Part shown: positions 32,410-43,781 of the stretch, piece after piece
How positions within the stretch are numbered: the first letter of the stretch is position 1
Layout of the letters: each line of letters starts with the position of its first letter
Origin: Cercospora beticola
Lineage: Eukaryota; Ascomycota; Dothideomycetes; Mycosphaerellales; Mycosphaerellaceae
Direction of reading: 5' to 3'
NCBI RefSeq assembly: GCF_033473495.1
Contig: NC_088939.1
Coordinates: 4,278,001-4,342,000, forward strand
Length of the DNA: 64,000 nucleotides
The notes under the pieces: generated by a model
Databases searched by the model: none
What the model saw: the letters and a program-made list of their open reading frames with translations, nothing else
What the model was told of the DNA's origin: nothing
Made by a program: the position numbers and the translations under genes

Positions 32410-33037
32410 ATGACACGGAGAATTGTCTATGGCGTGTCGCTCTGGGTCTTCCTAGGCGCCGCCGCGTGCACCATCGCTTCCATCGCCCTTCCTGACTGGG
32501 TCAGCTACTCCTCGCCCGTCGAAGGCCATGACCCGATCAAAATATCATACGGCTTACACAAGCGTTGCTCCTCCGTGACGGGGCAATGCACCAAATTCCC
32601 GCAATACGATGACTGCCATGGCGATGACAGGTCATTTTGCAGCATTTGGCGGACCGTAGGATTCGCCATGAACTTCAGCGTTGTCCTGCTTCTGGCCTGC
32701 TTGGTGGCATATGTGACAATTCTAGTGGGAGGCCGAGGGACAAGAGAAGTAGGCTGGAAGATCTTGTGCCCGTTGCTCAGTGTGGTAGCTTTGGCACAGC
32801 TCGTAGCCATGTCGCTTGTGGTAGGTACACCGAGCATAACATCGGACAACAGGTCTCACTGACGACTGGCAGGCTGGGTTATATGAACATGATGCACGGT
32901 TCTTCGTTGGCTGGACATTGGCAAAGTCGTTTATCCTATGCACCGTGAGCTGGATCGTGCTGTTCGTCAATGCCACGAGCGTGCTCGGAGCAGCATTCTG
33001 CTTGGAGCCCGAGGACGATTATGAAAGAATACCGTGA
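32410..33037 (+). CDS. four-TM claudin/PMP22-like membrane protein, 191 aa
   Basis: Two exons (32410-32820 and 32873-33037, 576 nt) join at phase 0. The protein has four predicted helices: VSLWVFLGAAACTIASIAL, NFSVVLLLACLVAYVTILV, ILCPLLSVVALAQLVAMSL, and FILCTVSWIVLFVNATSVLG. The first extracellular loop contains PDWVSYS and four Cys (KRCSSVTGQC, DDC, SFC), giving the W..C..C layout seen in claudin, PMP22 and Clc-like proteins. The tail is short and acidic (EPEDDYERIP). It resembles conserved fungal tetraspan proteins without an assigned role; a plasma-membrane or endomembrane location is inferred. ATG at 32410 is used because the frame upstream begins with TTG at 32347. Confidence 0.75.
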
Positions 33038-33510
33038 ACGCATACAGTCTTCAGCAAGCGAGACAAGGTAGATTACGATCACCATCAAGTCCGGTCTCGC
33101 CTCTGAAAGGATCAAGCAAACGACACTGGCCAGCAGCTGAGCAATCCCCGGGATCGCGTTGGACAGGAAACAAGGAAGCTGCAGGATGAGTGTACGAAGA
33201 ACGAAGGCGGTTACAACAGCTGGTCAGCATCAGTGCGGCTGAGAGAGAGAATCTAAACTCGGATTACTGGACGATATTTGGCTGCTCGCCATCGCTTTGT
33301 GCGAGGCAACGGACATTCAAATGATACCCGATATAGACTATCACCATATTGATTGTTAGCAGATTCATGTGCTCTAGTAAAGTACTATTCGGACTGCAGT
33401 ATTGCACTGCACTTATCTGCAGATGCAATTGGACTGGTTCCGTTGATGGTAGGATATGCAATACTGGCATACCGTGACCATCGGAGCGGGATGAGCGAGG
33501 GAAATTTCGT
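33038..33510. other. intergenic between convergent genes
   Basis: About 470 bp of probable 3' UTRs. No gene or repeat recognised. Confidence 0.4.
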
Positions 33511-35297
33511 TCAGACAACCACGAAACCATCAACTTCTGCAGCCTTGACATCGCGGTCATCCTTCAATTCCGCATCTGGTTTGCGCTGCGATACCCCGCC
33601 TGGCCAGCCCTCGGGATATTCTAGACACAAGAATTTCTCATCGGAGCCCTCGATATCCCAAGCCGGGTTCATGGCTGTCTCAATCCTCACTGGAGCGCGG
33701 CGTGTGCTCTCTTTTGATACGAACACTTTGGTTGTCTGCCCGTCCACGACGCTCGGGCTGATCGACTCGACTGGGCCTCCGCATGCCAGGAGTGCTCTTG
33801 CTGCCAACTCAAGTTGATTGTCAACAGCTAGCCAGAGCGCCGTCGGGCCATTAGCGAACTTTCCACTGGCTTTTTGAATGTCAGCTTGGTACTGGTTTGC
33901 AAGGAGCTCAATCATCCGCGCATGATTATTCCGAGTCGCGTTGTACAAAGTGGTTGTCTGCGTGGTCTGACAACGGTAGTTGACATTCGCCTTGTATTTG
34001 TCCAGCAAGACCTTGGCGGTTTCAATGGCGTTGGCTGCTGCTGCATCGATCAGAAGCTCGTCGACCTGTCGTTGCTGGGCCTGTGTGTCTTCATGGCTTG
34101 CAATACATGCATCGAGCAACAGTTTAACGACGTCGGCATGATCGCCACGAGCAGCCCTCTGAATTGAGGTCTCAATGGCTCCCTTGACCGGCATGGTGGT
34201 CACCAATTCTGTGGGAACGAAAGACAGCAAATATCTCAAGATCTCGCAGCTGCCGCCTGCACCTCCCTTGTCGATTGATCCGACGATCGCGTCTCTCTGC
34301 TCAGCGCTCAGCGAGTTCCAGAATTTCTTGTCCACTGTTGAGGCCGAGGGGTCGGGGAAGGAGGCAGCTTGTGCGATCAACTCGAAACTTTGGACCTGGC
34401 CAAAGCTGGCTGCGCCCATCAAAGCGAATGAACTCCAGCCACATGCATCGAGCAGCAATCTGACGATTTCCACATCTTTCCCAGCACCATATTCCAACGC
34501 ATTGTATTTGCCTTCACGAGACTCTCGGAAGTGCGGACGAGCGCCACTTTCCAACAGCCATCGGACGATTTCGGTTCGCCCTCCCACCGCCGCGCGCATC
34601 AATGGTGTGCCGCCGAATTCATCTCGGCAATTGATGTTCATGCCACTCTGAATGAGAACCTTTGCGCAATCGAGATGGCCATTGTAACAGGCTGCGTGTA
34701 ATGGCATAAGCGACTTGTCGGCTTCGCTTCCGGGAACGATGCCTATCTCCAACAACCGAATGATGATGTCTTTTGCTCCCTTAGCTGCGGCATGGAACTG
34801 TCAAAACAAGATCAGCGGCATTTCGACGCGGTGTGACACTACGATCTCTGACAACTCACCATCAAGTCCTGACCCCTCCCAGGAATCTCCTTCAACCAGT
34901 TCCTTAACCCTTCTGTTCTCTCCTCCTCACTCAGCCCTACAACATCATCTGACCTCCCTTGCTCATACTTCCTTACCACTTCATCGTATTGATTTGGCGA
35001 AGCGGCGCCGAACGCGACCTTTCCACTCTCTTTGAGTGCTTTTGTAATCTCGGCGTGCCCGGTCTTTACTGCTTCATAGAACATATAAGGTGCAACATGC
35101 TCGTTTTCCTTGGCGAGAAGATCTGCTACGACTGTTTGTGATTCAATGGGAACGCTGTAGATTTCTTCCATGAGTTCTCGTGCCTGTGCTTGTTTAATGA
35201 GATTCTGCTCGGGCTCAATGCCGAAGTGGGCTGGGTTCATGACCATGGTGCCATTACGCCAGACGAAGCGTTCTGGATCTCGGTTGATTGTTGACAT
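33511..35297 (-). CDS. ankyrin-repeat protein, 574 aa
   Basis: Exon 1 (34860-35297) and exon 2 (33511-34797) join around a 62-bp GT..AG intron, giving 1725 nt. The N-terminal 150 residues have no recognisable domain (start MSTINRDPERFVWRNGTMVM). From the splice junction on, ankyrin repeats run: FHAAAKGAKDIIIRLLEIGI, then MPLHAACYNGHLDCAKVLIQ, then TPLMRAAVGGRTEIVRWLLE, NALEYGAGKDVEIVRLLLDA and ASFGQVQSFELIAQ. After a spacer come AARGDHADVVKLLLDA, DAAAANAIETAKVLLDKYKA, and YNATRNNHARMIELLAN. The short C-terminus lacks a further domain. It is probably a cytosolic protein-interaction scaffold of unknown partner. It is divergent from the class V PLP enzyme gene across 299 bp. Confidence 0.88.
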
Positions 35298-35596
35298 GGC
35301 TGGAAAGATTTAGCGTACTCGTGCTTTGCAATTTGCCTTGAGAGAAAGTGGTCATGGAGTTTACGATGAGATTGTTTCTGAAGAAGAAGTGTTTCAATTA
35401 TGGGCTATGTAGAGGCTAAGAGGCCGCCAGTCGACTATGTGTGAATCCTGCAATGGCTTGATGTTGTGGCGAAGCTGGCTGGGGTTGCCTGGAAGGATTC
35501 GGCTGTTCAGCAAGCCAAGGCTTTAAATCTGCTCACAGCGAAAGACATTGGTGGCCTGTCAGAGAAAAAGGCCGCTGGCTTTCCTTCGCCGTTTGA

Positions 35597-37039
35597 ATGC
35601 AGATCAAGATGTCCAGAATGACAGACTCGAGCAGCGCCGAAGGGTTACTGGAGGAGATTCGTCGGCTCAAGTCGATTGAGTGCGGTTCCGAAGAGGCCAA
35701 GACATCCTTCGCCTTTGACGAGGGCTACACCTTCCTCAACCACGGTGCGCGTCAAATTGACTGCAAGCACGAGCAAGCGCGCTGAGGAATTCCATCAGGC
35801 TCGTACGGAACGTATCCCATCGCGGTGCGAGATGTCTACAGACACTTTCAAGAAAGATCCGAAGCCCAACCGGACACCTTTGTAAGATACGAGTACCGGC
35901 CGAACCTCCTCGACGCGTCTCGACGGGTCATTGCCGACTATCTGGATGTCCCAGTCGAGACATGTGTTTACACAGTCAATGCCTCGATGGGCATTGATAC
36001 TGTTCTACGCAACATCTCATACGAGCCAGGCGACGTGATCTTGTGCTTCACAAGCATTTATGGGTCGTTTGGGTACACAATACAGCACTTGACTGAGACG
36101 ACTCCTGCCGAAGCGAAACCCATTGCGCTCGAGTATCCTATCTCAGACGAATTCGTGGTAAAGGCATTTCAGAACGCGATTGAGGAAGTTCTTGCTGAAG
36201 GGAAGAAGCCGCGGCTGGCTCTGTTTGACACTATCAGCAGTACGACTTCCGCATTATTGACGCAGCACTTTACTGACAAATGTCAATCAGGTCTCCCAGC
36301 TGTCCGAGTGCCATTCGAGCAACTGACAAAAATCTGCAAGCAGTATGGCATCTTCTCATGTATCGACGGTGCTCACGGAGTCGGTCACATGCCTCTCGAC
36401 TTGCGCACTCTCGATCCCGACTTCTTCTCAAGCAATCTGCACAAGTGGCTACATGTTCCGCGAGGATGTGCCATCATCTACACGCCAGGCCGAAACCAAC
36501 ATCTACTCAGGACGACGTTCCCCACAGGCTTCGGATTTGTTGCTCAACCTGACCCACCAAATTATGTTGCGAATTTCGCGAACCTAGGCACACTGAACGA
36601 CACATCGTATCTTTGCATCGAAGCTGCACTGGAATGGCGCAAGAAGTTGACGTGGAACGGGAAGGCTGGTGAGGAAGCCATCATGAGCTACACGCTTTAT
36701 CTAGCGAAGACCGGCGGTCAAGCTGTTGCTTCCATACTGGGCACGGAAGTCATGGACAACTCCGAACACACTCTGGCACAATGCGGGATGACCAACGTTA
36801 GACTGCCCGTCTCACTCCAGAGTGGTTCCGAACGCTCAAAGAGTCTGAGCACGACTGCTGCTTGGATCCAGAGAACCATGACATTTGAACACAAGACTGC
36901 AGTGAATGCTTTCGTATACGGCAACTGCATCTGGGTGAGGTTGAGCGCACAAGTCTATCTCAATGTTTCGGACTTTGAGAGAGCCGGCCATGCGTTGAAA
37001 GCTGTGTGCGAAAGAGCTATGCAAGAGAAGACAGGCTGA
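35597..37039 (+). CDS. class V aminotransferase-like PLP enzyme, 445 aa
   Basis: A PLP-dependent enzyme of the class V aminotransferase family, close to fungal isopenicillin-N-epimerase-like or cysteine-desulfhydrase-like proteins. Exons are 35597-35744, 35799-36239 and 36291-37039 (1338 nt). Splicing creates the N-terminal motif YTFLNHGSYGTYP and removes a 51-bp insert to give LFDTISSLPAVRVPFEQL. Key residues are the Asp/His of SCIDGAHGVGH and the PLP Schiff-base Lys in SSNLHKWLHVPRG. A short helical N-terminus precedes the catalytic domain. An ATG at 35609 is a second possible start. No peroxisomal or secretion signal is evident. The reaction (desulfurase, epimerase or lyase) cannot be deduced. 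Confidence 0.88.
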
Positions 37040-37481
37040 ATCTGAGCACTGCCTTCCGGTGGACATTGCATGGAGCTTTTGCACAGAAGACTTCCCCCAC
37101 ATCGATGTCCGAACTCATCGACAGTATTATGCGGTGTTGCTTCTCGCTGCGGACTATCGGCAATCCTTCAGCCGGCTATGCCACTCACACGATGATCGAC
37201 AAAATGTCCTATGTTTCCCCATCCTTCCCCGCCAACTCCACACTCCACGTGCAGGAACGCTATGTGACTTTTGGCGGCAGTACTCGGCCCATGCCACACC
37301 GAAGTGTCGAGTATGATGCTACCTCACATTGATCAAGAGATGACAGGCGAGCAAGATATGCAGCCGATCGACACGGCAAATGATTGTCAGGTCGAGCTTT
37401 ATTACACTTGACTATAAAGATGCCACAGTCCGGCACTGGTTCCCCAATCTCCCGATCTCTTTGAAGTCTGCAACAGCAGCA
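37040..37481 (+). promoter_or_regulatory. promoter region of the GH3 gene
   Basis: The 440 bp before the beta-glucosidase start. TATAAA at 37413-37418 lies about 65 bp upstream of the ATG at 37482, a suitable core promoter position. No gene seen. Confidence 0.5.
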
Positions 37482-40172
37482 ATGGCGATCAAATCAAGCC
37501 TCGTACAGAGCCTAGCGTTGCTTCTTGGCACATTGAACCTCACGCACGGCCAAGACAACTCAAGCTCACCGGGTCTGCCTTGGGTTGAAGCCGATTATCA
37601 AACCAGCCCTGAAGTACTGCCACAGCCTGATGCTACTGGGTCGGGTTGGGATGCTGCATTCTCTCAAGCCGCAGCTTTTGTTTCCCAGCTGACGCTGGAA
37701 GAGAAGGCCACACTAGTCACTGGAACACAAGGACCATGCGTGGGCAACATCGGCAGCGTTCCTCGGCTTGATTTCGAAGGCTTGTGTCTTCAAGATGGCC
37801 CGCTGGCGATTCGAGTCGCTGACTATGCGAGTGTCTTTCCGGCTGGATTGACAGTGGCGGCATCTTGGGATAGGACTCTAGCCAGAATAAGAGGCCAAGA
37901 TATAGGGACGGAGTTCAAAGGTACACTTGAGCAATACAGCATTACAGAGCTTGTAACTGACATAGCTCGTAGAAAAGGGAGCGCATGTGATCCTGGGCCC
38001 AGTTGCAGGGCCTTTGGGCAGAAGTGCGTATGGAGGACGGAACTGGGTGAGCATCGTCAAGCGTGGTTGTCGTGTGCAGTGCTGATTAAAGCCTAGGAGG
38101 GCTTCTCTCCAGATCCTTATCTGACTGGTGTCATGTTCGAGGAGACCATCCTTGGCCATCAAGAACGTGGCGTTCAAGCCTGTGCTAAGCATTATATCTT
38201 GTAGGTGGCTGTCTCTACAGGTGTGCACACAATATAAGCTAACTCTGACAGGAATGAACAAGAAACACAGCGCAACCCAGGAAGGAACCGCCAAAACGTT
38301 ACCATTGAAGCTGTCTCATCGAACGTCGATGACCGCACCATGCATGAGCTCTATCTCTGGCCTGTCGCCAATGCCGTGAGAGGAGGCGTAGCTTCGATCA
38401 TGTGTTCGGTATGCACGTCGATTCTCGAGAGTCATGCGACATGGCTGACACGCATCTTCAGTACAACAGAATCAATGGTACTTACGGATGTGAAAATAGC
38501 AAGACACTCAATGGTCTACTAAAAACTGAGCTCGGTTTCCAAGGCTGGGTTGTAAGCGACTGGGGAGCTACGCACTCTGGTCACCCAGCCATCAACGCCG
38601 GACAAGACATGGACATGCCTGGCAGTCTAAGCTTCTCAGACTCAAGTGGAGCCTCCTTCTTCGGGGGTAACATCACTAACAACGTGAACAACGGCAGCCT
38701 TGTCATTGAGCGAGTCGATGACATGGTTCGACGAATCATGACACCTTATTTTTACTTGAAGCAGCAGACGCAATATCCTCCTATCGACGGGAGTTCTCCG
38801 GACCTGCAAGGCGACAGCATCGCGGACTACACATATAACTTTACCCTGGGGCCTAGTAACGTCGACGTACGAGATCAGCATGCTCAGCGCATCCGAGAAC
38901 TGGGAGCTGCTGGTATAGTCCTGCTCAAGAACGTCAACAACACTCTGCCACTCGACAAGCCCGCAAACATTGGCGTTTTCAGTAACGATGCTGCAGATAT
39001 GGCAGATGGCCTTTATCTCGGAGCCAATCGTGACCTCCGCAATGTTGGCTACGACCAGGGTGTTCTACCAGTTGGCGGAGGCTCGGGCACCGGACGACTA
39101 ACGTATGTTGTCTCTCCTTTGGAGGCCATCAAAGCACGAGCGGCCCAGCAAGGCAATAAACCGCTGGTACAGTACGTACTCAACAATACGCTTGTCACGA
39201 ACTCGAATGGCTACGGAATACTGTTTCCCAGACCTCCAGATGTCTGCCTCGTATTCTTGAAGACATGGGCCACTGAAGGATATGACCGACCCTCCTTGCT
39301 TGTTGATTGGAACGGCACAGCCCTCGTCGAGACAGTAGCTGCACAGTGCCCGAACACAGTTGTCGTGACCAACAGCGGCGGCATCAACGCTCTTCCATTT
39401 TCCAATCATCCGAACGTGACCGCGATTCTAGCAGCTCATTTTGGAGGCCAAGAGCAAGGGAACAGTATTGTCGATGTAAGTCTCTGTCTTTTGCGTGTTG
39501 AGTCCCGCTGATTAGGCCAAGGTTCTATATGGCGATGTCAACCCGAGCGGCAAGCTTCCATATACTATCGCAAACAACGAGGATGACTACCAGTTCGTGG
39601 ACATCACGAATTCTTCAGCCTTACTCAACACCTCTGACCCCAACGCTTGGCAGTCCGACTTTAGGGAAAGACTACTGATCGACTATCGCCATTTCGATTG
39701 GTACAATCAATCAGTTGCGTACGAGTTCGGGCACGGTCTCTCTTACACAACCTTCACACTCGATGATGTCGCTGTGTCAAAGGTGGACGATAGCGTAATA
39801 TCTCCTGCTCCTCCAGACGCTGCGATCGTGCCAGGCGGCAACCCTCATCTCTGGACCACACTGTATCAAGTCACAGCCACGATTACAAATACGGGCTCAC
39901 GTTTCGGAGCAGCAGTCACTCAGCTATACTTGAGCCTACCTCAGCCGCCGAACGGAGATGTGACACCGTTGAAAGTGTTGCGAGGTTTCGAGAAGATTGG
40001 ACTTAATGCTGGAGCCAATGCGACTGTTACCTTCAACCTCGCAAGAAGGGACATCAGCTATTGGGATTCCGACGCCCAGCAATGGATTATTGGCGAAGGC
40101 GATATCGGAGCGCTTGTGGGCTTCTCCAGCCGGGACATTCAAGGAACTGCTTCGTTCACCCCGCTTGAATAA
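37482..40172 (+). CDS. secreted GH3 beta-glucosidase, 812 aa
   Basis: Predicted to release glucose from beta-linked glucosides and cellobiose outside the cell. Six exons (37482-37920, 37973-38046, 38097-38200, 38252-38408, 38462-39475, 39522-40172) total 2439 nt, and all joins keep frame. A signal peptide is visible ([18 protein letters not shown]). Family features are [24 protein letters not shown], [27 protein letters not shown] as two exon halves, [12 protein letters not shown], the nucleophile Asp in [11 protein letters not shown], and the acid/base Glu in [13 protein letters not shown]-terminal fibronectin-III-like domain follows ([10 protein letters not shown] to LRGFEKIGL). Length and domain order fit fungal secreted GH3 enzymes. 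Many N-glycosylation sites are present. It stands 525 bp upstream of an ACS permease on the same strand. Confidence 0.93.
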
Positions 40173-40697
40173 GGCGGGGATAGTCCGGAGTGCTTTGTGA
40201 AACACGGACATTGGTCGGACATGGCTATATACCTTCGCTTCGAAGAGCATCTGCCTCTACTGTACGAGCTTATGTAATCTTGGGAGTGTCTCAACTCTCA
40301 AGCTCTTCGAAGCCTATGCGAAGCTTGTCCGCAGCATTTCGCCAAGAAAGGCTCCTCGTTGGCACTGGTAAAGGCACATAGATGCATGCTCATTAAAATT
40401 GATCAGCTCGTGGCAAATAACAACAAATCTATGACTATTTCAAGCAACTCATGTAGCCTATAAATTCAACTGTCTGTTGTTACAGTCCACCAAGCGACGA
40501 TCAACCCGTCGGCTCGGCACAATACACTCCGCTAACGCACATGGCATGCCACCTCAACGCTCCACTTCTGCGTGACTCGAGTGGATCTACGACATCCGAT
40601 GTCACACCGTAGCAATGATCGACATCTACTCTTTCCCCAGGTCTTGCCCCAGATTCAGCATTACACGACATTTTTTTTTGGCAGCCTTCACCACGAG
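40173..40697 (+). promoter_or_regulatory. intergenic, promoter of the ACS permease
   Basis: About 525 bp between two plus-strand genes. TATAAAT at 40459-40465 and a run of nine T at about 40670-40679 precede the start at 40698. No gene seen. Confidence 0.4.
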
Positions 40698-42269
40698 ATG
40701 GCGGACGTCGACGAGAAAGCCATCCCTCGTGACATCGAAGCAAAAGACATCGAATCCTCAAAATCACACAACGAAATCGATACATCAACAAGACCCTACA
40801 CTGGCAAAGGCACGATAGAAGACCGCAAATTAGTCCTCAAACAAGACTTACGAATCATCCCACTATGCGCTTTCATCTATCTGCTATGCTACCTCGATCG
40901 CAGGTGAGTTTTGAACACCAAAACATCAACTGCAATGCCCGCTAAAAGAAAGATTCAGCAACATCGGAAACGCCAAAGTCCTCAACCAAGAATCCGGCAA
41001 CGACCTCCTCACAGAAACAAACATGACAAATCACCAATACATTATAGCACTCATGGTCTTCCTCATCGCTTACGCACTCTTTGAAGTCCCATCAAATTAC
41101 GCACTCAAAAGACTCAAACCCAGCAATTGGATTGCTTTTCTCATGTTCTCTTGGGGTGCTATAACAATAGGTCTAGGTGGAACACATAATTTCGCCTCCG
41201 TTACAGCGGTGCGATTTCTTCTTGGAGTTTTCGAAGCTGGACTGTTCCCTGGACTGGTATATTATCTGACATTCTGGTACCGCACTGAGGAGCGCTCGAT
41301 ACGCGTTGCGTTGATTCTGGCTTCTGCGACTCTGGCTGGGGCGTTTGGAGGGGCGATTGCTTATGGGGTGGGACATATGAATGGGACGCACGGGCTTTCG
41401 GCTTGGAGATGGTTGTTTATTCTGGAGGGGATTCCGTCGGTGATATCTTCGTTCTTCGTTTATTTCTTCCTGCCTGATTACCCGGAAACGACGAAGTGGC
41501 TGTCCGCTGAGGAGAAAGCCCTTGCTGCTGATCGGCTACGCCTGGAAGGCTCGCAGGGACAGAGCGGACATATGACCTGGGCCGACGCCAAGGAGACTCT
41601 TACGGACTGGAGATTGTATGCGCATTATGCGGTCTACTTTGGGATCAGTACACCGTTCTCATCTCTGTCGCTGTTTACACCTACCATCACAGCTGGACTA
41701 GGATACGATGGCCTGAGAGCTCAGCTCATGACAGTACCTCCCTATGCTGTTGCATATGTCGTGACAGTATCTGTCGCAGCATCTGCAGATTATTTCAATG
41801 CTCGAGGCTTGCATTCATCGATTTTTGCCACGATCGGCGCCGTCGGATTCCTGGCATCTGCAGTCTTATCACCGCAAGCGTATTCTGCTAGGTATGGTTG
41901 TCTCATTGTTGCTGCCTCTGGAAGCTTCGCATGTATTCCGCCTCTACTTGGTTGGCTCAGTTCGAATCTGTTCAGCACGGCAGCTGTTGGGCTGGCAAGT
42001 AAGTTTTTCTCCCACTAATACCTTGCGCAAGAGCATCATTGACATTCAGCACAGTCGCGATGAACGTGTCTTTCGGAGCTCCAGGACAAATTGCCGGCGT
42101 GTGGATATACAAGGCCAACGAAAAAGCCGACGGCTACCCTACTGGACACTGGACCAACGCCGGCCTCTTGTTCTTCGTAGCAGCTGGCTGTCTGGCTCTA
42201 GTCTTGTATTATCGCATGCTCAATCGGCGAGCCAGAATGAGTGGTAGCGAGAGGCTGTACAAGTACTAG
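40698..42269 (+). CDS. MFS permease, anion:cation symporter (ACS/allantoate permease) type, 488 aa
   Basis: A plasma-membrane permease of the ACS branch of MFS, to which yeast allantoate, nicotinate and vitamin permeases belong. Exons are 40698-40903, 40953-41998 and 42055-42269 (1467 nt). The hydrophilic N-terminus contains DLRIIPLCAFIYLLCYLDR joined to RFSNIGNAKV, the family hallmark in TM1. ALFEVPSNYALKRLKPSNWI, VRFLLGVFEAGLFPGLVYYL, FWYRTEERSIRVAL, WRWLFILEGIPSV and FLPDYPETTKWLSAEEK follow in the usual order. Splicing gives NVSFGAPGQIAGVWIYK near the end. The first 400 bp use A/C-rich wobble bases more than the rest of the gene. It is tandem after GH3 but the substrate is unknown. Confidence 0.92.
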
Positions 42270-42506
42270 AATTATATCAGTCGCGAATCAGACCGAATTC
42301 TTAGTACTGTACGGATCCCAGAGTTTGCTTGTGCCATAGCCACAAATCAAGTGGTGCGAACATTTGTGAGAATATGCAGGTATCATTAGGTCATTTCCAA
42401 TCCCTCTCCCGGCTCCCCCATGATTCTGTCGATATAATTATGTGTTCTCGCTCTTGGGTATCATTAAAATCGTTGCTCAAAGGTCGTCTCTCGTCACCCG
42501 TCCATT

Positions 42507-43037
42507 TTACAACCACACGACGAAGCCAATATTCACAAGTACAAAGGTGATGAGGGGCACCACCACTCCCATGCTCACACTGACGGCTTCGCCAATGTAT
42601 CCGTCGTTGTCTCCCTTCTCAGCCGCAATGTATCCATCGCTATTCCCTTGTTGTGTGCCCTCGCTATTGCTTTCTCCATTGCTGGGGGTGGTTGTGGTGT
42701 AGCTCGGGTTTTCGGCGCTGCCGTAAACAACGCATGCTCCAGTGAAGTCTGCGCATGCGCTTGCAGCATCAGGTGTTGCGTCTGAGGTTCTTGATATTGT
42801 TACAGTTGTGGTGGATATCGTGCTATCTGCCGGAGAACTCGATCCCGCGTAGACTGTGGTCGTGTAGGGTGGGACATGGCCGGTGCCGTAAACCACACAT
42901 GCTCCAACGAAATTATTGCAAGCTCCAGGCTCGGTGACGGTCTCTGTTGTCGTCGCTGTGACTATCGGGGTTGGTGATTGTGAAGTTGCGAATCGAAGAA
43001 GGAGGAAGAGCGTGAGGAAGGCATTGGTCACAGCCAT
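42507..43037 (-). CDS. Ser/Thr-rich surface protein with duplicated cysteine motif, 176 aa
   Basis: A single frame from ATG (CAT 43035-43037) to TAA at 42507. A signal peptide is seen (AFLTLFLLLRFATSQS). Two copies of one unit follow: CNNFVGACVVYG at residues 40-51 and CADFTGACVVYG at 95-106. Each is trailed by a P-x-YTTT segment. Ser/Thr-rich spacers (TATTTETVTE, ISTTTVTISRTS) suggest O-mannosylation. A second small repeat, DGYI, occurs at 134-137 and 145-148. The protein ends in one hydrophobic stretch (SMGVVVPLITFVLVNIGFVVWL), either a membrane anchor or a GPI signal without an obvious omega site. I do not recognise the family. A cell-wall or surface protein is the inferred role. Confidence 0.7.
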   Translation of the reverse strand: MAVTNAFLTLFLLLRFATSQSPTPIVTATTTETVTEPGACNNFVGACVVYGTGHVPPYTTTVYAGSSSPADSTISTTTVTISRTSDATPDAASACADFTGACVVYGSAENPSYTTTTPSNGESNSEGTQQGNSDGYIAAEKGDNDGYIGEAVSVSMGVVVPLITFVLVNIGFVVWL

Positions 43038-43781
43038 GCTCCGTGGGAGATTCGGTGCTCAGCAGCTCGGTCCAGGTCAGCAGCAGAGGATTGATTGGCA
43101 GGACAATGGCATCTTGTTGGACGTGACAACCAGCGTGGGAGGTGTGGTGTTCAGCCGCGGCGCACAGCAGGTCTTATCAGGCGCATGGCGTGCACATGGC
43201 CAGGATGGAAAACATGGGATTGAGCTTTTTTGGGGAGCTACGGGCGCCGTGCATGATGCAGCAGCAAGGCAAAAGGCAAGCTCCCACGGTTTGGCCGCGC
43301 GGCCTTTGCCCGTTTGGTTGAGCAGGAACACCTCCCTCCGCCGTGAACAGGTTTTCCTTCACTTTTCCTGATGTCATTCACGTGAGTCGGCTCCTCTTGT
43401 CTTGGCATTTCCCAACCGAATGGCTTCACATCAGCCCGTCCTCTTGACTTTCCAATGGCCGACGAGAGCATGACCACCACACCTCCAAGCCTATCCACTG
43501 CCGTGCTGTGAGATGATGCAGTCGTGACTTGCATGTTGCTGCCGGACATGTATGCTCGGTGAAGCCAAGCATGAGCATGAGAGCTCCTCCACAACTCACG
43601 CTTCTAGCTCTCGTGGCGGTCTCAAAGTCGGTCATGAACAGATCCGCCTGGAGCATGAATACCCGGATAGATGCATCGAGCGATGATGTAAGTAGAAGGA
43701 CAGCAAGCTGGGGATGTCTAGCACTGATCATGATGTATAACAAAATCTATCTCGAATGCATTCTTGTACACACAACCAAAT
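43038..43781. other. 0.74-kb intergenic, promoter of the surface protein
   Basis: Lies between two minus-strand genes. Short frames (for example 43426-43743 minus) have no support. No repeat recognised. Confidence 0.4.
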
